Below, piece after piece: positions 1-12,571 of a DNA stretch of 64,000 nucleotides. The stretch is from positions 310,001 to 374,000 of the forward strand of contig NZ_OY781063.1 of NCBI RefSeq assembly GCF_963676285.1, in the 5' to 3' direction. Positions within the stretch are counted from its first letter, which is position 1, and each line of letters starts with the position of its first letter. Below the pieces are notes generated by a model that saw only the letters and a list, made by a program, of their open reading frames with translations, was not told the origin of the DNA and made no database searches. The position numbers were made by a program, and so were the translations under genes. Origin of the DNA: an uncultured Sphaerochaeta sp. GTDB lineage: Bacteria > Spirochaetota > Spirochaetia > Sphaerochaetales > Sphaerochaetaceae.

Positions 1-580
1 ATAGTCAAATACATCGTACAGCACCCACCAGGATTCATACATAGATGGACAAGATGGATAGTCAATAGCACCTGAACAATCCAAGCATCTATGAGAAGCA
101 TGGTAGGACCGAAGCACATCAAGATAGGCTATTTCTTTCCTTTTGCCTCTATGCCAGAGTCCCGTAAAGCAGGCAAAATGGGCAAAGCTTTCCAGACATC
201 CTCACATCACTTACTTTAATCAACACCGCGGAGTCACAGGATGAAGTATTTCAGTATGTAATCTAGGTCACCAGAGAAAGAATCATCATTCATGCTTGTC
301 AATGGCATACTCCCGACAACCCTGGGGTTATACGAGGCATTCTTTTAGTATCACAATCTATTTATATATATTTCTACTTATGTTTTTATATAATTTTAAA
401 GTCATTCTATATTATTCTAAGATTTAATTAATATTATTATACAATTAAATATATACATATAATTTATGTATCTCTGTAATAGAATGAGTTATAATACTTT
501 GGATTAGTTTTTTCATACCTTTTACGGTATATTTAATAAGTATTATATAGACTACATATACATTCCTTTCCTTGGTATAT
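1..580. other. Gene-free left end with AT-rich tract
   Basis: I see no coding region in this stretch. The first 340 bases have ordinary composition and no protein signal I recognise. From about 350 to 560 the sequence becomes very AT-rich, with runs of alternating A and T, in clear contrast to the rest of the window. It lies downstream of the FMN-binding gene. It could hold a transcription end, a promoter for a gene beyond the window, or decayed mobile DNA, and the sequence does not decide between these. Confidence 0.5.
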
Positions 581-1003
581 TCATTGCTGGGCTTGTATCA
601 GAGCCTGCTCAAAAGCCTTGAGATGTGTCTTTGAAGTAATTGTAGCACCACTGATTACATCTACATCGAGTCGTTGTTGGTCAAGGACTTTTTGATACAG
701 ATCATCAATGGTTGCACCTTTCTGTATGTTTACAGGCTTCCCATCTTCTGAAACAGCGCCCTTGAGAACTATGATACGTTTGATAGCACCCTCTTCAACA
801 ACCAACTCTACCTTGGCATCCCTCAGATGAGAAGTAGTACCAATGAACTGTCCTATGTACGTTCCATCCTTCAGGTTCGTAAATTCGAGATTGGAAAAGG
901 TCAATGCCATTACTTCCTTCCTATTTGCAGAATCCCACCACATAAAAATGCCAGTTGCAATACCCAGTAAGGCCAAGATAATCAAGAGAATTTGCCACCA
1001 CAT
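581..1003 (-). CDS. Membrane-anchored FMN-binding domain protein
   Basis: This 140-residue protein has one hydrophobic segment at residues 3-22 and an FMN-binding domain (PF04205 type, as in NqrC and RnfG) at about 45-138. The motif SGAT at 118-121, followed by ITS, matches the site where ApbE-type transferases attach FMN through phosphoester linkage to threonine. The likely job is membrane-linked one-electron or hydride transfer. A GAGGAG ribosome site stands upstream of the ATG. It follows apbE in the same direction with a gap of about 45 bases, so transferase and substrate are probably made from one transcript. The electron donor and acceptor cannot be read from the sequence. The family call is firm and the physiological role is inferred. 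Confidence 0.85.
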   Translation of the reverse strand: MWWQILLIILALLGIATGIFMWWDSANRKEVMALTFSNLEFTNLKDGTYIGQFIGTTSHLRDAKVELVVEEGAIKRIIVLKGAVSEDGKPVNIQKGATIDDLYQKVLDQQRLDVDVISGATITSKTHLKAFEQALIQAQQ

Positions 1004-1048
1004 AATACTGTCTCCTCGTACATCCTATGCTGTTCACCGCAGTTCTTT

Positions 1049-2002
1049 TCAGCAGACTGGATGAAAGCTATCAGTGATACGTTCAGTCAAATAGAGCACA
1101 CCTGCCATATCTACCGCAATAATATCAATCATTGGAAACTGTTCCTGTAAATACGGGATATGTTCACTTCCAAGAATGATAAGTGTAGTTGCCAAGGCAT
1201 CAGCTAGTGTGGAATCCTCACTTACAATTGTCACACTGATCAAGTCTGATTCCGCGCTATACCCTGTAGTTGGGTCCAGGATATGATGCCATCGTTTACC
1301 TTGTTCATCGAAAAAAAATCGCTCATAATCACCACTTGTCACAATCGAAGTTGAAGCCACTTGCAACACACCAAGCAATGAATCATTTTTCCGAGGATGT
1401 CGCACCCCTACTCTCCATGGATTTCCATCTGGCCTATTACCGATGACAACGATAGTTCCTCCTAGATTCAGGTAAGAGGAGGTAATTCCATGGTTCAGAG
1501 CGATATGTTTTGCCTGGTCCGCAGCATATCCCTTTGCAATACCACCTAAGTCCAGACATTGCCCACATCTACGTAATCCTACACGCATACGAGGCTCATC
1601 AAATAGGATATCCTGAGCATTAACATAGGTGAGGGTTTTCTGTATCTCTGCCAGTGGAGGACTGGTATGCCTATTCTTGAAATCCCATAGATTAACAAGT
1701 GGGGTAATGGTGATGTCAAACCGTTTATCCGTTTTCTCAAAAAGCTCTACAGCTTGCTTGATCACTGTGAAGGTTGACTCAGAAACCGATACCATGGTTT
1801 TCCCGGCTGCATGATTGATGTTTGATACATCACTCGAATCAATAAATCGGCTGAGGAGTTGTTCCATTCGAAGTATTTCTTGTTTCATTGCGGTAATTGC
1901 ATTTGCACTCTCTTCACCATGACATTGCAAAACAATTCCTGTATCCATTGAGACAAACTGATGTGTTTCAGAGGCCTTGTTGTTCATACCATTACCGTTC
2001 AT
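1049..2002 (-). CDS. apbE: FAD:protein FMN transferase ApbE
   Basis: ApbE moves FMN from FAD to a threonine of a target flavoprotein, using Mg2+. The 317-residue protein has the family's landmarks: DLGGIAKGYA at 151-160, then SYLNLGG, a TSGDYERFF stretch and HHILDPTTGY. The immediate downstream gene encodes an FMN-binding protein with an SGAT acceptor site, which fits an enzyme-substrate pair. Unlike many ApbE proteins it shows no signal peptide or lipobox, so it probably works in the cytoplasm. The start is uncertain: the ATG at 2002 sits almost on top of a GAGG sequence, and another ATG lies five codons further in. The minus-strand promoter region is the roughly 75 bases before the TauE-like gene. 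Confidence 0.9.
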   Translation of the reverse strand: MNGNGMNNKASETHQFVSMDTGIVLQCHGEESANAITAMKQEILRMEQLLSRFIDSSDVSNINHAAGKTMVSVSESTFTVIKQAVELFEKTDKRFDITITPLVNLWDFKNRHTSPPLAEIQKTLTYVNAQDILFDEPRMRVGLRRCGQCLDLGGIAKGYAADQAKHIALNHGITSSYLNLGGTIVVIGNRPDGNPWRVGVRHPRKNDSLLGVLQVASTSIVTSGDYERFFFDEQGKRWHHILDPTTGYSAESDLISVTIVSEDSTLADALATTLIILGSEHIPYLQEQFPMIDIIAVDMAGVLYLTERITDSFHPVC

Positions 2003-2077
2003 ACCTCTTCAGTACATAGTAATATATTATCCCTTATACTACACCAATTGTATCTTGAAAAGCCCGGGCCCTATAAC

Positions 2078-2842
2078 TTAGGAACCTAGAATGAATTGTT
2101 GTAGTGCAATCCAGAGACCACTTGCTCCAACAAATATATAAACAATACGTTTGAGAAGATAATCAGGGGTTCGTTTAAAAAGAAGCAGCCCAATATACGT
2201 GCCAACAGCAATAGCCACCCATCCAATAAGAATGATTGGTATGTACGATAGTTCAAACGCTCCATGATAACTTCTTATAAAGATACTCTGAATATTACAG
2301 ACCAGGAAATATGCCTGGATAGTAGCTAGATAATGTTTCTTGTCTTTCACTGCAGCAAAAAGATACAAGGCTACAGGAGGACCACCTATACCAAACAACC
2401 CATTACCCAATCCAGCAACAATACCCATTAGAAGCCCATTGCTTAGGGATGCCTGAACAACAATTTTGTTACTGAAGCAGGCAAAGTACAGTGACAATGC
2501 CATGAGAAAGATACCAAGTATTCCTGTAAGGATACGGCTTTCCACCTGGAGACTGGATACGATTACAATGGCACCAACAAGCAAACTGGAAACCAACAAG
2601 GGGATAAGCATTTTCCATTGAATTGATTTCCAATACCTGATAGTGAGAAAACCAGTACTAGCGATTGCAATGATCTGATTAAGTGTCACAGCAGTTGAAA
2701 ATGGAAACAAAGAAGGAAAGAAGATCATGGCAATAATGGGAAAACCAAAACCAATATTTGATTGTAGGAAAGCTCCCACAAAGACAATGGCAAATACTCT
2801 GAGAAGCAACACGACACACCCCCAAGGGCAAGTGTACCACAC
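2078..2842 (-). CDS. TauE/SafE-family sulfite or anion exporter-like permease
   Basis: This protein of about 250 residues is almost wholly hydrophobic, with around eight membrane segments. It shows the glycine-rich pattern of the TauE/SafE (DUF81) family, including GNGLFGIGGPP in the second half and NIGFGFP near the start. Members export sulfite, sulfonates or other small anions, and the substrate here cannot be told. The longest reading begins with GTG at 2842. A second GTG at 2812 follows a G-rich stretch that could be the ribosome site, so the true start is unsure. The gene begins just past the terminator of the rrn operon and runs in the same direction, so it needs its own promoter or receives read-through. 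Confidence 0.8.
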   Translation of the reverse strand: MWYTCPWGCVVLLLRVFAIVFVGAFLQSNIGFGFPIIAMIFFPSLFPFSTAVTLNQIIAIASTGFLTIRYWKSIQWKMLIPLLVSSLLVGAIVIVSSLQVESRILTGILGIFLMALSLYFACFSNKIVVQASLSNGLLMGIVAGLGNGLFGIGGPPVALYLFAAVKDKKHYLATIQAYFLVCNIQSIFIRSYHGAFELSYIPIILIGWVAIAVGTYIGLLLFKRTPDYLLKRIVYIFVGASGLWIALQQFILGS

Positions 2843-2862
2843 CTTTGGCCTATAGATATAAG

Positions 2863-2885
2863 AAAACCCTCCGGCTAAGGAGGGG
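2863..2885 (-). terminator. Intrinsic terminator of the rrn operon
   Basis: On the minus strand CCCTCC, a six-base loop and GGAGGG are followed by TTTTC, about 20 bases past the 3' end of 5S rRNA. This is the expected form and place for the rrn terminator. Confidence 0.75.
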
Positions 2886-2904
2886 ATGAAGGGAAAAAGA
2901 AAAA

Positions 2905-3020
<116 letters not shown>

Positions 3021-3073
3021 GGCCAACGCCTGGGAGCGCGAGGGATCTCGCACGACCGGCCTTGGCAGCCCAT

Positions 3074-3089
3074 GGGATTGGAATAATGA

Positions 3090-3100
<11 letters not shown>
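3074..3100 (-). repeat. 3' arm of the 23S rRNA processing stem
   Basis: This 27-base segment is complementary to the sequence at 6024-6050 flanking the 5' end of 23S rRNA, with a single mismatch. The two arms would form the long helix that RNase III cuts to release pre-23S rRNA. The pairing is read directly from the sequence; the cutting is established for bacterial rRNA in general. Confidence 0.85.
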
Positions 3101-6023
<2,923 letters not shown>

Positions 6024-6032
<9 letters not shown>

Positions 6033-6050
6033 TATCATTCTTCCAATCCC
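6024..6050 (-). repeat. 5' arm of the 23S rRNA processing stem
   Basis: This is the partner of 3074-3100. The two 27-base arms differ by one base and would pair in the precursor RNA, bringing the ends of 23S rRNA together for RNase III. Confidence 0.85.
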
Positions 6051-6263
6051 TGCGCTAATAACTTTCAAAAAGCAATAAACCTTTCCGTTCTTGAATCCGG
6101 ATGTGCACCATACTTGCAAAGGTCTTATCTTGTCAAGGAAGAATACAGAGATTGAAACAGTTTCGAACCACGTCCAATGAGCCATTGTTGCAGGACTTGC
6201 ACCTGCTGGTCGACGACCGTTGGTTGGGTCCGGCTGTGAGGGCCGGGCCCGGCCTTTCTTTAT
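6033..6263 (-). other. 16S-23S internal transcribed spacer without tRNA
   Basis: The spacer is about 230 bases. No tRNA-Ile or tRNA-Ala could be folded in it. The only tRNA-like fragment, near 6190-6206, is a five-base-pair stem with a loop lacking the TTC signature and no matching acceptor or anticodon arms. It holds the second boxA-like element (6048-6068) and a GC-rich palindrome near 6241-6254 that can pair with the GC-rich 5' flank of 16S rRNA near 7815-7832. Confidence 0.75.
6048..6068 (-). promoter_or_regulatory. boxA-like antitermination element before 23S
   Basis: Read on the minus strand this is TTGAAAGTTATTAGCGCAGG plus one G. The same 21 bases occur upstream of 16S at 7963-7983. 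With the bases in front it reads TGCTTTTTGAAAGTT, close to the Bacillus rrn boxA (TGTTCTTTGAAAACT). BoxA recruits NusB/NusE for antitermination and RNA handling. The match is by eye. Confidence 0.6.
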
Positions 6264-7806
<1,543 letters not shown>

Positions 7807-7962
7807 AGCATTTCCGGGCCCGAGGGCCCGGCTTACCTTACTTATAAGTTTTCCCTGTAATTCTCGCACGAACGTAGCTTTTCAACTATCGTTCTCATTT
7901 CTTGTGAATTGACTGGGAAGCCCATCTTGGTGGTCTTCCACTGTTCCAATCTCTCTATTCTT

Positions 7963-7983
7963 CCCTGCGCTAATAACTTTCAA
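7963..7983 (-). promoter_or_regulatory. boxA-like antitermination element before 16S
   Basis: This is an exact 21-base copy of the element in front of 23S (6048-6068). Duplication before each large rRNA is the usual arrangement of boxA in bacterial rrn operons. Confidence 0.6.
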
Positions 7984-8051
7984 TAATCATGGTAAAAACC
8001 TAATGTTTACACATCACATTTTCCCATCCCCTCATAAGGGGCGTTCTTTCA

Positions 8052-8080
8052 GAGTATCCGACATATTCTAATTTCGTCAA
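8052..8080 (-). promoter_or_regulatory. rrn promoter P2
   Basis: On the minus strand TTGACG (8075-8080) is followed after 17 bases by ATACTC (8052-8057), or TACTCT with an 18-base spacer. It lies about 250 bases before 16S. The -35 box overlaps a perfect 9-bp inverted repeat. Confidence 0.5.
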
Positions 8081-8097
8081 GTATCGAGCGATACTTG
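8078..8097. promoter_or_regulatory. Perfect palindrome between rrn promoters
   Basis: CAAGTATCG and CGATACTTG flank a two-base centre. The palindrome covers part of the P2 -35 box and lies within the transcript from P1. It could be a protein-binding site or an RNA hairpin in the long leader. Confidence 0.5.
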
Positions 8098-8140
8098 GTG
8101 ATTTGAATCAGTCTGTGTTCTCGTTACCGAACAAGGAGGG

Positions 8141-8169
8141 ATATTAAACCCTAATTCACATTTTGTCCA
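8141..8169 (-). promoter_or_regulatory. rrn promoter P1
   Basis: On the minus strand TGGACA (8164-8169), a 17-base spacer and TAATAT (8141-8146) form a near-consensus sigma-70 promoter reading toward 16S rRNA. It is the strongest promoter match in the region. Confidence 0.65.
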
Positions 8170-8234
8170 GCACTTTTTGAAGAAATTTTTCACTCTTAGT
8201 CTAAGTTACCTCAGTCCAAGAAATTACATTTTTA

Positions 8235-8263
8235 TTGAGAATTTCCCATAATAGCGATATGGT
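8235..8263 (+). promoter_or_regulatory. Promoter of the GNAT gene
   Basis: TTGAGA (8235-8240) and TATGGT (8258-8263) are 17 bases apart and lie about 20 bases before the chosen start codon. The ribosome site AGAGGAG falls after the predicted transcription start. Confidence 0.5.
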
Positions 8264-8279
8264 AAGAGGAGATGAGGAA

Positions 8280-8888
8280 ATGAACATGCAGAACATCAGA
8301 ACAGTATTACCACAGGATATTCCATATCTTTACTCAATAGCTCTCAAGACCGCTTTTGCAGGACTTGATGGTACCCCATATTTCAATGACCCATGGTGTG
8401 TCGGTCACTACTATGCAGCTCCCTACTTTTTTTATGAACCAGAACTCTGCTTCATTGCGCTTGATGAAAATGGGACACCCTCCGGATATATTGTAGGAAC
8501 AAGTGACACTGCATCATATACCTCCTGGCTTCAGAAAACCTGGCTGCCTCCCTTGCAGGAACACTATAAACATCAACAAGTGTTCAAGAGTGAAGCAGAA
8601 GAGAGTGTAATCAAAACACTGCTCAAAGGGCCTGGACAAGGGATGTGGCAAAATCTTGGGTATCCTGCACATCTGCATATCGACCTGCTCCCACAGCTGC
8701 AAGGCAAGGGCCTTGGACGGAGTCTCATGGAAACCTTTATAAACACAGTACTGGAAAAGGGTGTCCCAGGCATCCACCTTGGGGTGGATGGGAGGAACAC
8801 CCGTGCGTATGGTTTCTATGAGAGGATGGGGTTTACCATTCTCGAACAACAAAGCTGGGGATCGGTTTTCGGCAAACAATTGGTCTAG
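8280..8888 (+). CDS. GNAT-family N-acetyltransferase
   Basis: This 202-residue protein has a GNAT acetyl-CoA fold. The acetyl-CoA loop is recognisable as LLPQLQGKGLGRSLMETF, followed by a C-terminal motif with NTRAYGFYERMGF. It resembles the branch that includes the acetyltransferase-like half of O-GlcNAcase proteins, but the substrate cannot be told. The ATG at 8280 is preferred because AGAGGAGATGAGG stands just before it. An upstream in-frame ATG at 8235 lies on the promoter -35 box. The gene converges on the beta-CASP hydrolase gene and their stop codons overlap by four bases. The family call is firm and the function open. Confidence 0.8.
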   Translation: MNMQNIRTVLPQDIPYLYSIALKTAFAGLDGTPYFNDPWCVGHYYAAPYFFYEPELCFIALDENGTPSGYIVGTSDTASYTSWLQKTWLPPLQEHYKHQQVFKSEAEESVIKTLLKGPGQGMWQNLGYPAHLHIDLLPQLQGKGLGRSLMETFINTVLEKGVPGIHLGVDGRNTRAYGFYERMGFTILEQQSWGSVFGKQLV

Positions 8889-10564
8889 TCAGCATCCACT
8901 CCCCATTTGATCTTCAAATACTCCAAGTCACTGGCAAGTCTGTTGATTGCATTGGTGAGTCGTTGGGCACGTTTCTCTTCAATATTCTTCTCCTTCCCAG
9001 CCTGCTCTAAACGTTGTACAACCGAAAGGAGATTTGCTTCCTGCTTTTTCAACTCCTCCAAGGCCTCGTGAAGCTCTCTGAAGTATGGAAGCATTATCTC
9101 TTCCATAGGTTCAGCAAGCGGTAGAGACTCCTCATTGAGTAAGTCAAATCGTTCCAGGACTTTAGGTGCATATGCCTTGATACCCAGTGTTCTGGATACA
9201 TAGGAAGCAAACCAAGGGGCTACTTCCTTATCCCCATGGACAATGAAGGCTCGCCTTGGTTCCTTCTGGAAGCTGGTAAGCCATTTCACCAAGCCTTCCT
9301 GGTCGGCATGCCCGCTGATGCCATGCAACTCATTCACTTCACAACGTACATCAATCTGCTCACCAAAGATGGTGACATGCCTTGCTCCCTCAAGAATGGA
9401 ACGTCCAAGTGTTCCACCCGCCTGATATCCACTGAAAAGCACGGTACACTCACTTCTCCATAGGTTATGCTTCAAGTGGTGTTTGATCCTTCCCGCCTCA
9501 CACATACCACTGGAACTTATGATTACACAACTTTCCTTACGTCGGTTCAATGCCTTGGAACCCTCTACATCAGTGATAGTGACCAAAGAGGGGAAAAGAA
9601 TGGGATTGATGCCCTTGTTCACCAACTCCATGGTTTCATCATCCATATAGCCAAACAAGTTTCCTGCAAACACATGGGTTGCCTTCACCGATAGCGGGCT
9701 ATCCACAAATACTGGTATCTCATGAACTGTTGGACAGAGCCTTTTCTCGATGATTACCCTCAACAAATAGAGCATCTCCTGTGTCCTGCCAACTGCAAAA
9801 GCCGGGATGATAACATTGCCGCCACGTTTGAAAGTCCGCTCAATGATATCCGCCAGCTCTTGCGCCCTTACTTTTGTAGGTACAGAATTGCCAACCGCAT
9901 TCTCTGGTTTCTTATGTACCCGGTTTCCATAGGTGGACTCCATCACCACGAAATCCGCACTATCGATATAGTCTGGGTCCTTGATCAGGGGCTGGTCAAA
10001 ATTTCCGATATCCCCTGAAAATACCAGCTTACGATGCTCTTTTCCTTCACTGAGCCACATCTCGATGGACGAAGAGCCCAGCAGATGCCCTGCATCATTG
10101 AATCGCACCTTGACACCCTCATCAATCGTACAGACCTTCTCATAATCGCAGGGAGTAAAGAAACCCATGGAATCCTTTGCATCTTCCACTGTATACAGAG
10201 GCTCTACTCCCTTCTTGCCTGCACGCTTCGCTTTCCGGCTTTTCCACTCCGCCTCCATCTCGTGGATGTGCCCGCTATCGGCAAGCATGATCTCACACAA
10301 ATCCACTGTTGCTGCAGTACAGAAAATCTTACCCTTGAAGCCATCCTTCACCAGCATGGGAATACGTCCACTGTGGTCAATATGGGCATGAGTCAAGAAC
10401 ACATAATCTATGGCGTGTGCATCAAAAGGAAGATTCATTCCCGCTTCTTTCTCATCATTTCCCTGGGGGAGACCACAATCGACAAGCAAATACTTACCGT
10501 TCACCTCCACCAGCGTGCAACTACCAGTTACCTGTTGTGCTGCTCCGAAAAACGTAATATGCAT
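8885..10564 (-). CDS. Beta-CASP metallo-beta-lactamase-fold RNA-processing hydrolase
   Basis: This 559-residue protein begins with a metallo-beta-lactamase domain. The zinc motif HAHIDH is at 59-64, with later ligands in the GHLLGSSS and SGD stretches. A beta-CASP insertion follows, and then the SGHAD and VHGD signatures near residue 420-440 typical of the CPSF/YSH1-like family. Members are nucleases acting on RNA ends. The C-terminal 80 residues are charged and helical. The ATG is preceded by GAGAGG. It is divergent from the LUD gene and convergent with the GNAT gene. The RNA substrate is unknown. Confidence 0.85.
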   Translation of the reverse strand: MHITFFGAAQQVTGSCTLVEVNGKYLLVDCGLPQGNDEKEAGMNLPFDAHAIDYVFLTHAHIDHSGRIPMLVKDGFKGKIFCTAATVDLCEIMLADSGHIHEMEAEWKSRKAKRAGKKGVEPLYTVEDAKDSMGFFTPCDYEKVCTIDEGVKVRFNDAGHLLGSSSIEMWLSEGKEHRKLVFSGDIGNFDQPLIKDPDYIDSADFVVMESTYGNRVHKKPENAVGNSVPTKVRAQELADIIERTFKRGGNVIIPAFAVGRTQEMLYLLRVIIEKRLCPTVHEIPVFVDSPLSVKATHVFAGNLFGYMDDETMELVNKGINPILFPSLVTITDVEGSKALNRRKESCVIISSSGMCEAGRIKHHLKHNLWRSECTVLFSGYQAGGTLGRSILEGARHVTIFGEQIDVRCEVNELHGISGHADQEGLVKWLTSFQKEPRRAFIVHGDKEVAPWFASYVSRTLGIKAYAPKVLERFDLLNEESLPLAEPMEEIMLPYFRELHEALEELKKQEANLLSVVQRLEQAGKEKNIEEKRAQRLTNAINRLASDLEYLKIKWGVDAD

Positions 10565-10638
10565 AGTGAGTACCTCTCTACTACTACAATACGACTGATG
10601 TGCGTATGGCGCAATTGCTAATCCAAATCCGTTGTACC

Positions 10639-10667
10639 TTGTAATGCAAAGCTTGATTGGGTATCCT
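10639..10667 (+). promoter_or_regulatory. Promoter of the LUD-adh pair
   Basis: TTGTAA (10639-10644), 17 bases, and TATCCT (10662-10667) lie before the ribosome site GGGAG of the LUD gene. Confidence 0.45.
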
Positions 10668-10687
10668 AATCAAAAGGGAGAAAGCCT

Positions 10688-11368
10688 ATGGATGCAAATG
10701 TAAAAACGAATCGTACCTTGCAGGTTGAACGGACCATCAAGGCACTCAAAAAAAACAATATCGATGCCCGTTTCCTTGAAACAATGGATGAGGTTGTTCC
10801 ATCTGTCACGTCGCTTCTCACAAAAGGAGAAAGTGTTGCTGTTGGAGGTTCTGTGACCCTCAAGGAAACCGGCGTCCTCGATCTCCTAAGGAATGGGGAC
10901 TACACCTTTTATGACCGTTACAAGCCTGGCCTCGATAAAGAGGGAATCACTGAAGTCATGCACAAGAGCTTCTTTGTTGACACCTATCTTGCCAGTGCCA
11001 ATGCTGTTACGGAACATGGAGAGTTGTACTGTGTTGATGGAACCAGCAACAGGGTTGCAGCCCTGCTCTACGGCCCGAAGCAGGTAATCCTTGTTGTCTC
11101 ATGGGATAAGATTGTCCCAGACCTGGTAGGTGCCATCCTTAGGGTCAAGCAGCTTGCAGCCCCGGCCAACGCCCGGAGACTGGATACCGGAGCATATTGC
11201 GTGGAGAGCGGGAAATGCATCAATGCCCACTGCGATGCAAACAACCTGATGGCTCTCACCGCTGGAGCGTGTGAACATACCATCTGTTCGAACTATGTGG
11301 TGTTCAGTCACCAGCAAATAGAAGGAAGAATGAAGGTTCTCATCATCGGTGAGAGCCTGGGATACTGA
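10688..11368 (+). CDS. LUD-domain protein (LutC/YkgG-like)
   Basis: The 226-residue protein is a single LUD domain (PF02589), with the early motif GESVAVGGSVTLKETG at about 47-62 and a cysteine-bearing tail (CVESGKC, CDAN, ACEHTICSNY). LUD proteins occur in lactate-oxidation complexes and as stand-alone proteins next to redox enzymes. The tail cysteines could hold metal, but that is inference. It starts after a GGGAG site and is followed nine bases later by an iron-dependent alcohol dehydrogenase gene, so the two are probably co-transcribed. This suggests a joint role in fermentation or aldehyde handling, not the lactate complex, since no lutA or lutB lies nearby. Confidence 0.8.
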   Translation: MDANVKTNRTLQVERTIKALKKNNIDARFLETMDEVVPSVTSLLTKGESVAVGGSVTLKETGVLDLLRNGDYTFYDRYKPGLDKEGITEVMHKSFFVDTYLASANAVTEHGELYCVDGTSNRVAALLYGPKQVILVVSWDKIVPDLVGAILRVKQLAAPANARRLDTGAYCVESGKCINAHCDANNLMALTAGACEHTICSNYVVFSHQQIEGRMKVLIIGESLGY

Positions 11369-11377
11369 TTTGGAGGA

Positions 11378-12571
11378 ATGATGTCAGCAGAATTTACCTA
11401 TTACGCCCCTACCCGTGTGGTGTTCGGGAAAGATACAGAGAAGCAAGTTGGAACCTTGGTCAAGGAACAGGGTTGCAAGAAGGTCCTTCTTCACTACGGC
11501 TCAGAGAGTGCAAAGCGATCAGGATTGCTCGATCGTATAAAGGCTTCTCTGGATGCAGAGCGAATCAATTACGTTGAACTTGGCGGCGTGGTTCCCAACC
11601 CACGACTCAGCAAGGTACACGAAGGTATTGAGTTGTGCAAACGAGAGGGAGTTGACTTCCTGCTCGCAGTGGGCGGTGGTTCAGTCATAGACTCAGCCAA
11701 GGCCATTGGTTATGGCTTATACCACAGTGGAGAGGTCTGGGACTTCTACGAACAGAAGCGTCAGGTGGAAGGATGCTACCCTGTTGGTACGGTATTAACC
11801 ATTGCCGCAGCAGGCAGTGAGATGAGTAGCTCATCGGTCATCACCAATGAAGAGGGAAATCTCAAGCGTGGCCTTAATCATGATTCATCACGATGCAAGT
11901 TTGCAATCATGAACCCCGAGTTGACATATACCCTACCACAATACCAGACCATGTGTGGTGCAGCGGACATCATGATGCACACGATGGAGCGTTACTTCAT
12001 AGTTGGCGATACCATGGATCTGACTGACGAGATCGCAGAAGGCTTGCTTAGAACGGTAGTCAAAGCTGCACTCATCCTGAAAGATCATAATGATGATTAC
12101 GATGCACGTGCAAACATCATGTGGGCCAGCAGCCTCTCGCATAATGGCCTGACCGGTGCAGGAAATACATCCCGTGGTGATTGGGCTCCACACCAGTTGG
12201 AGCACGAAATGGGCGGCATGTTTGATGTAGCCCATGGTGCTGGTCTTGCCGCAATCTGGGACAGCTGGGCACGGTATGTCTATAAGCAAAAGCCTGAGCG
12301 GTTTGCCAGGTTCGGTAATGCAGTCTTTGGCATGGAGAGAACCAACGATGCCGAGGCAGATGCCTTGAAAGCCATTGAACAGGTCAAGACCTTCTTCAAG
12401 AGCATTTCCATGCCCACCAACTTTCGGGAATTGGGGATTGCTCCTACAGAAGAACAGATTGACGAAATGACTCTGAAAGCTACCTTCTTCGGCAAAAGAA
12501 CCTTGGGTGATTTCCTCGTCTTGGGAGCAAAGGAGATCAAGGATATTTATCTGGACGCTAACAAAGGTTAA
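11378..12571 (+). CDS. Iron-containing alcohol dehydrogenase (butanol dehydrogenase-like)
   Basis: This 397-residue protein belongs to the group III metal-dependent alcohol dehydrogenases (YqhD/BdhA branch). Signatures are the nucleotide-binding GGGSVIDSAKAIG at about 104-116, the metal-ligand stretch HQLEHEMGG and the following DVAHGAGLA. Such enzymes reduce aldehydes or ketones with NAD(P)H at the end of fermentation. A GGAGG site precedes the ATG. It forms a unit with the LUD gene and meets the minus-strand unknown gene with a four-base stop overlap. Substrate and cofactor preference cannot be read. Confidence 0.88.
   Translation: MMSAEFTYYAPTRVVFGKDTEKQVGTLVKEQGCKKVLLHYGSESAKRSGLLDRIKASLDAERINYVELGGVVPNPRLSKVHEGIELCKREGVDFLLAVGGGSVIDSAKAIGYGLYHSGEVWDFYEQKRQVEGCYPVGTVLTIAAAGSEMSSSSVITNEEGNLKRGLNHDSSRCKFAIMNPELTYTLPQYQTMCGAADIMMHTMERYFIVGDTMDLTDEIAEGLLRTVVKAALILKDHNDDYDARANIMWASSLSHNGLTGAGNTSRGDWAPHQLEHEMGGMFDVAHGAGLAAIWDSWARYVYKQKPERFARFGNAVFGMERTNDAEADALKAIEQVKTFFKSISMPTNFRELGIAPTEEQIDEMTLKATFFGKRTLGDFLVLGAKEIKDIYLDANKG

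Larger units (their letters stand above)
7807..8279. other. rrn leader and divergent promoter region
   Basis: This gene-free stretch holds the 16S leader with a GC-rich processing arm near 7815-7832, a boxA-like element, two tandem rrn promoters, a palindrome between them, and the promoter of the divergent GNAT gene. The separate sites are listed on their own. Confidence 0.7.

Noticed and set aside
6190..6206. tRNA T-arm-like stem GCAGG/CCTGC in the 16S-23S spacer
   Set aside because: Its loop TGCAAGT lacks the TTC signature, and no acceptor, D or anticodon arm fits around it.
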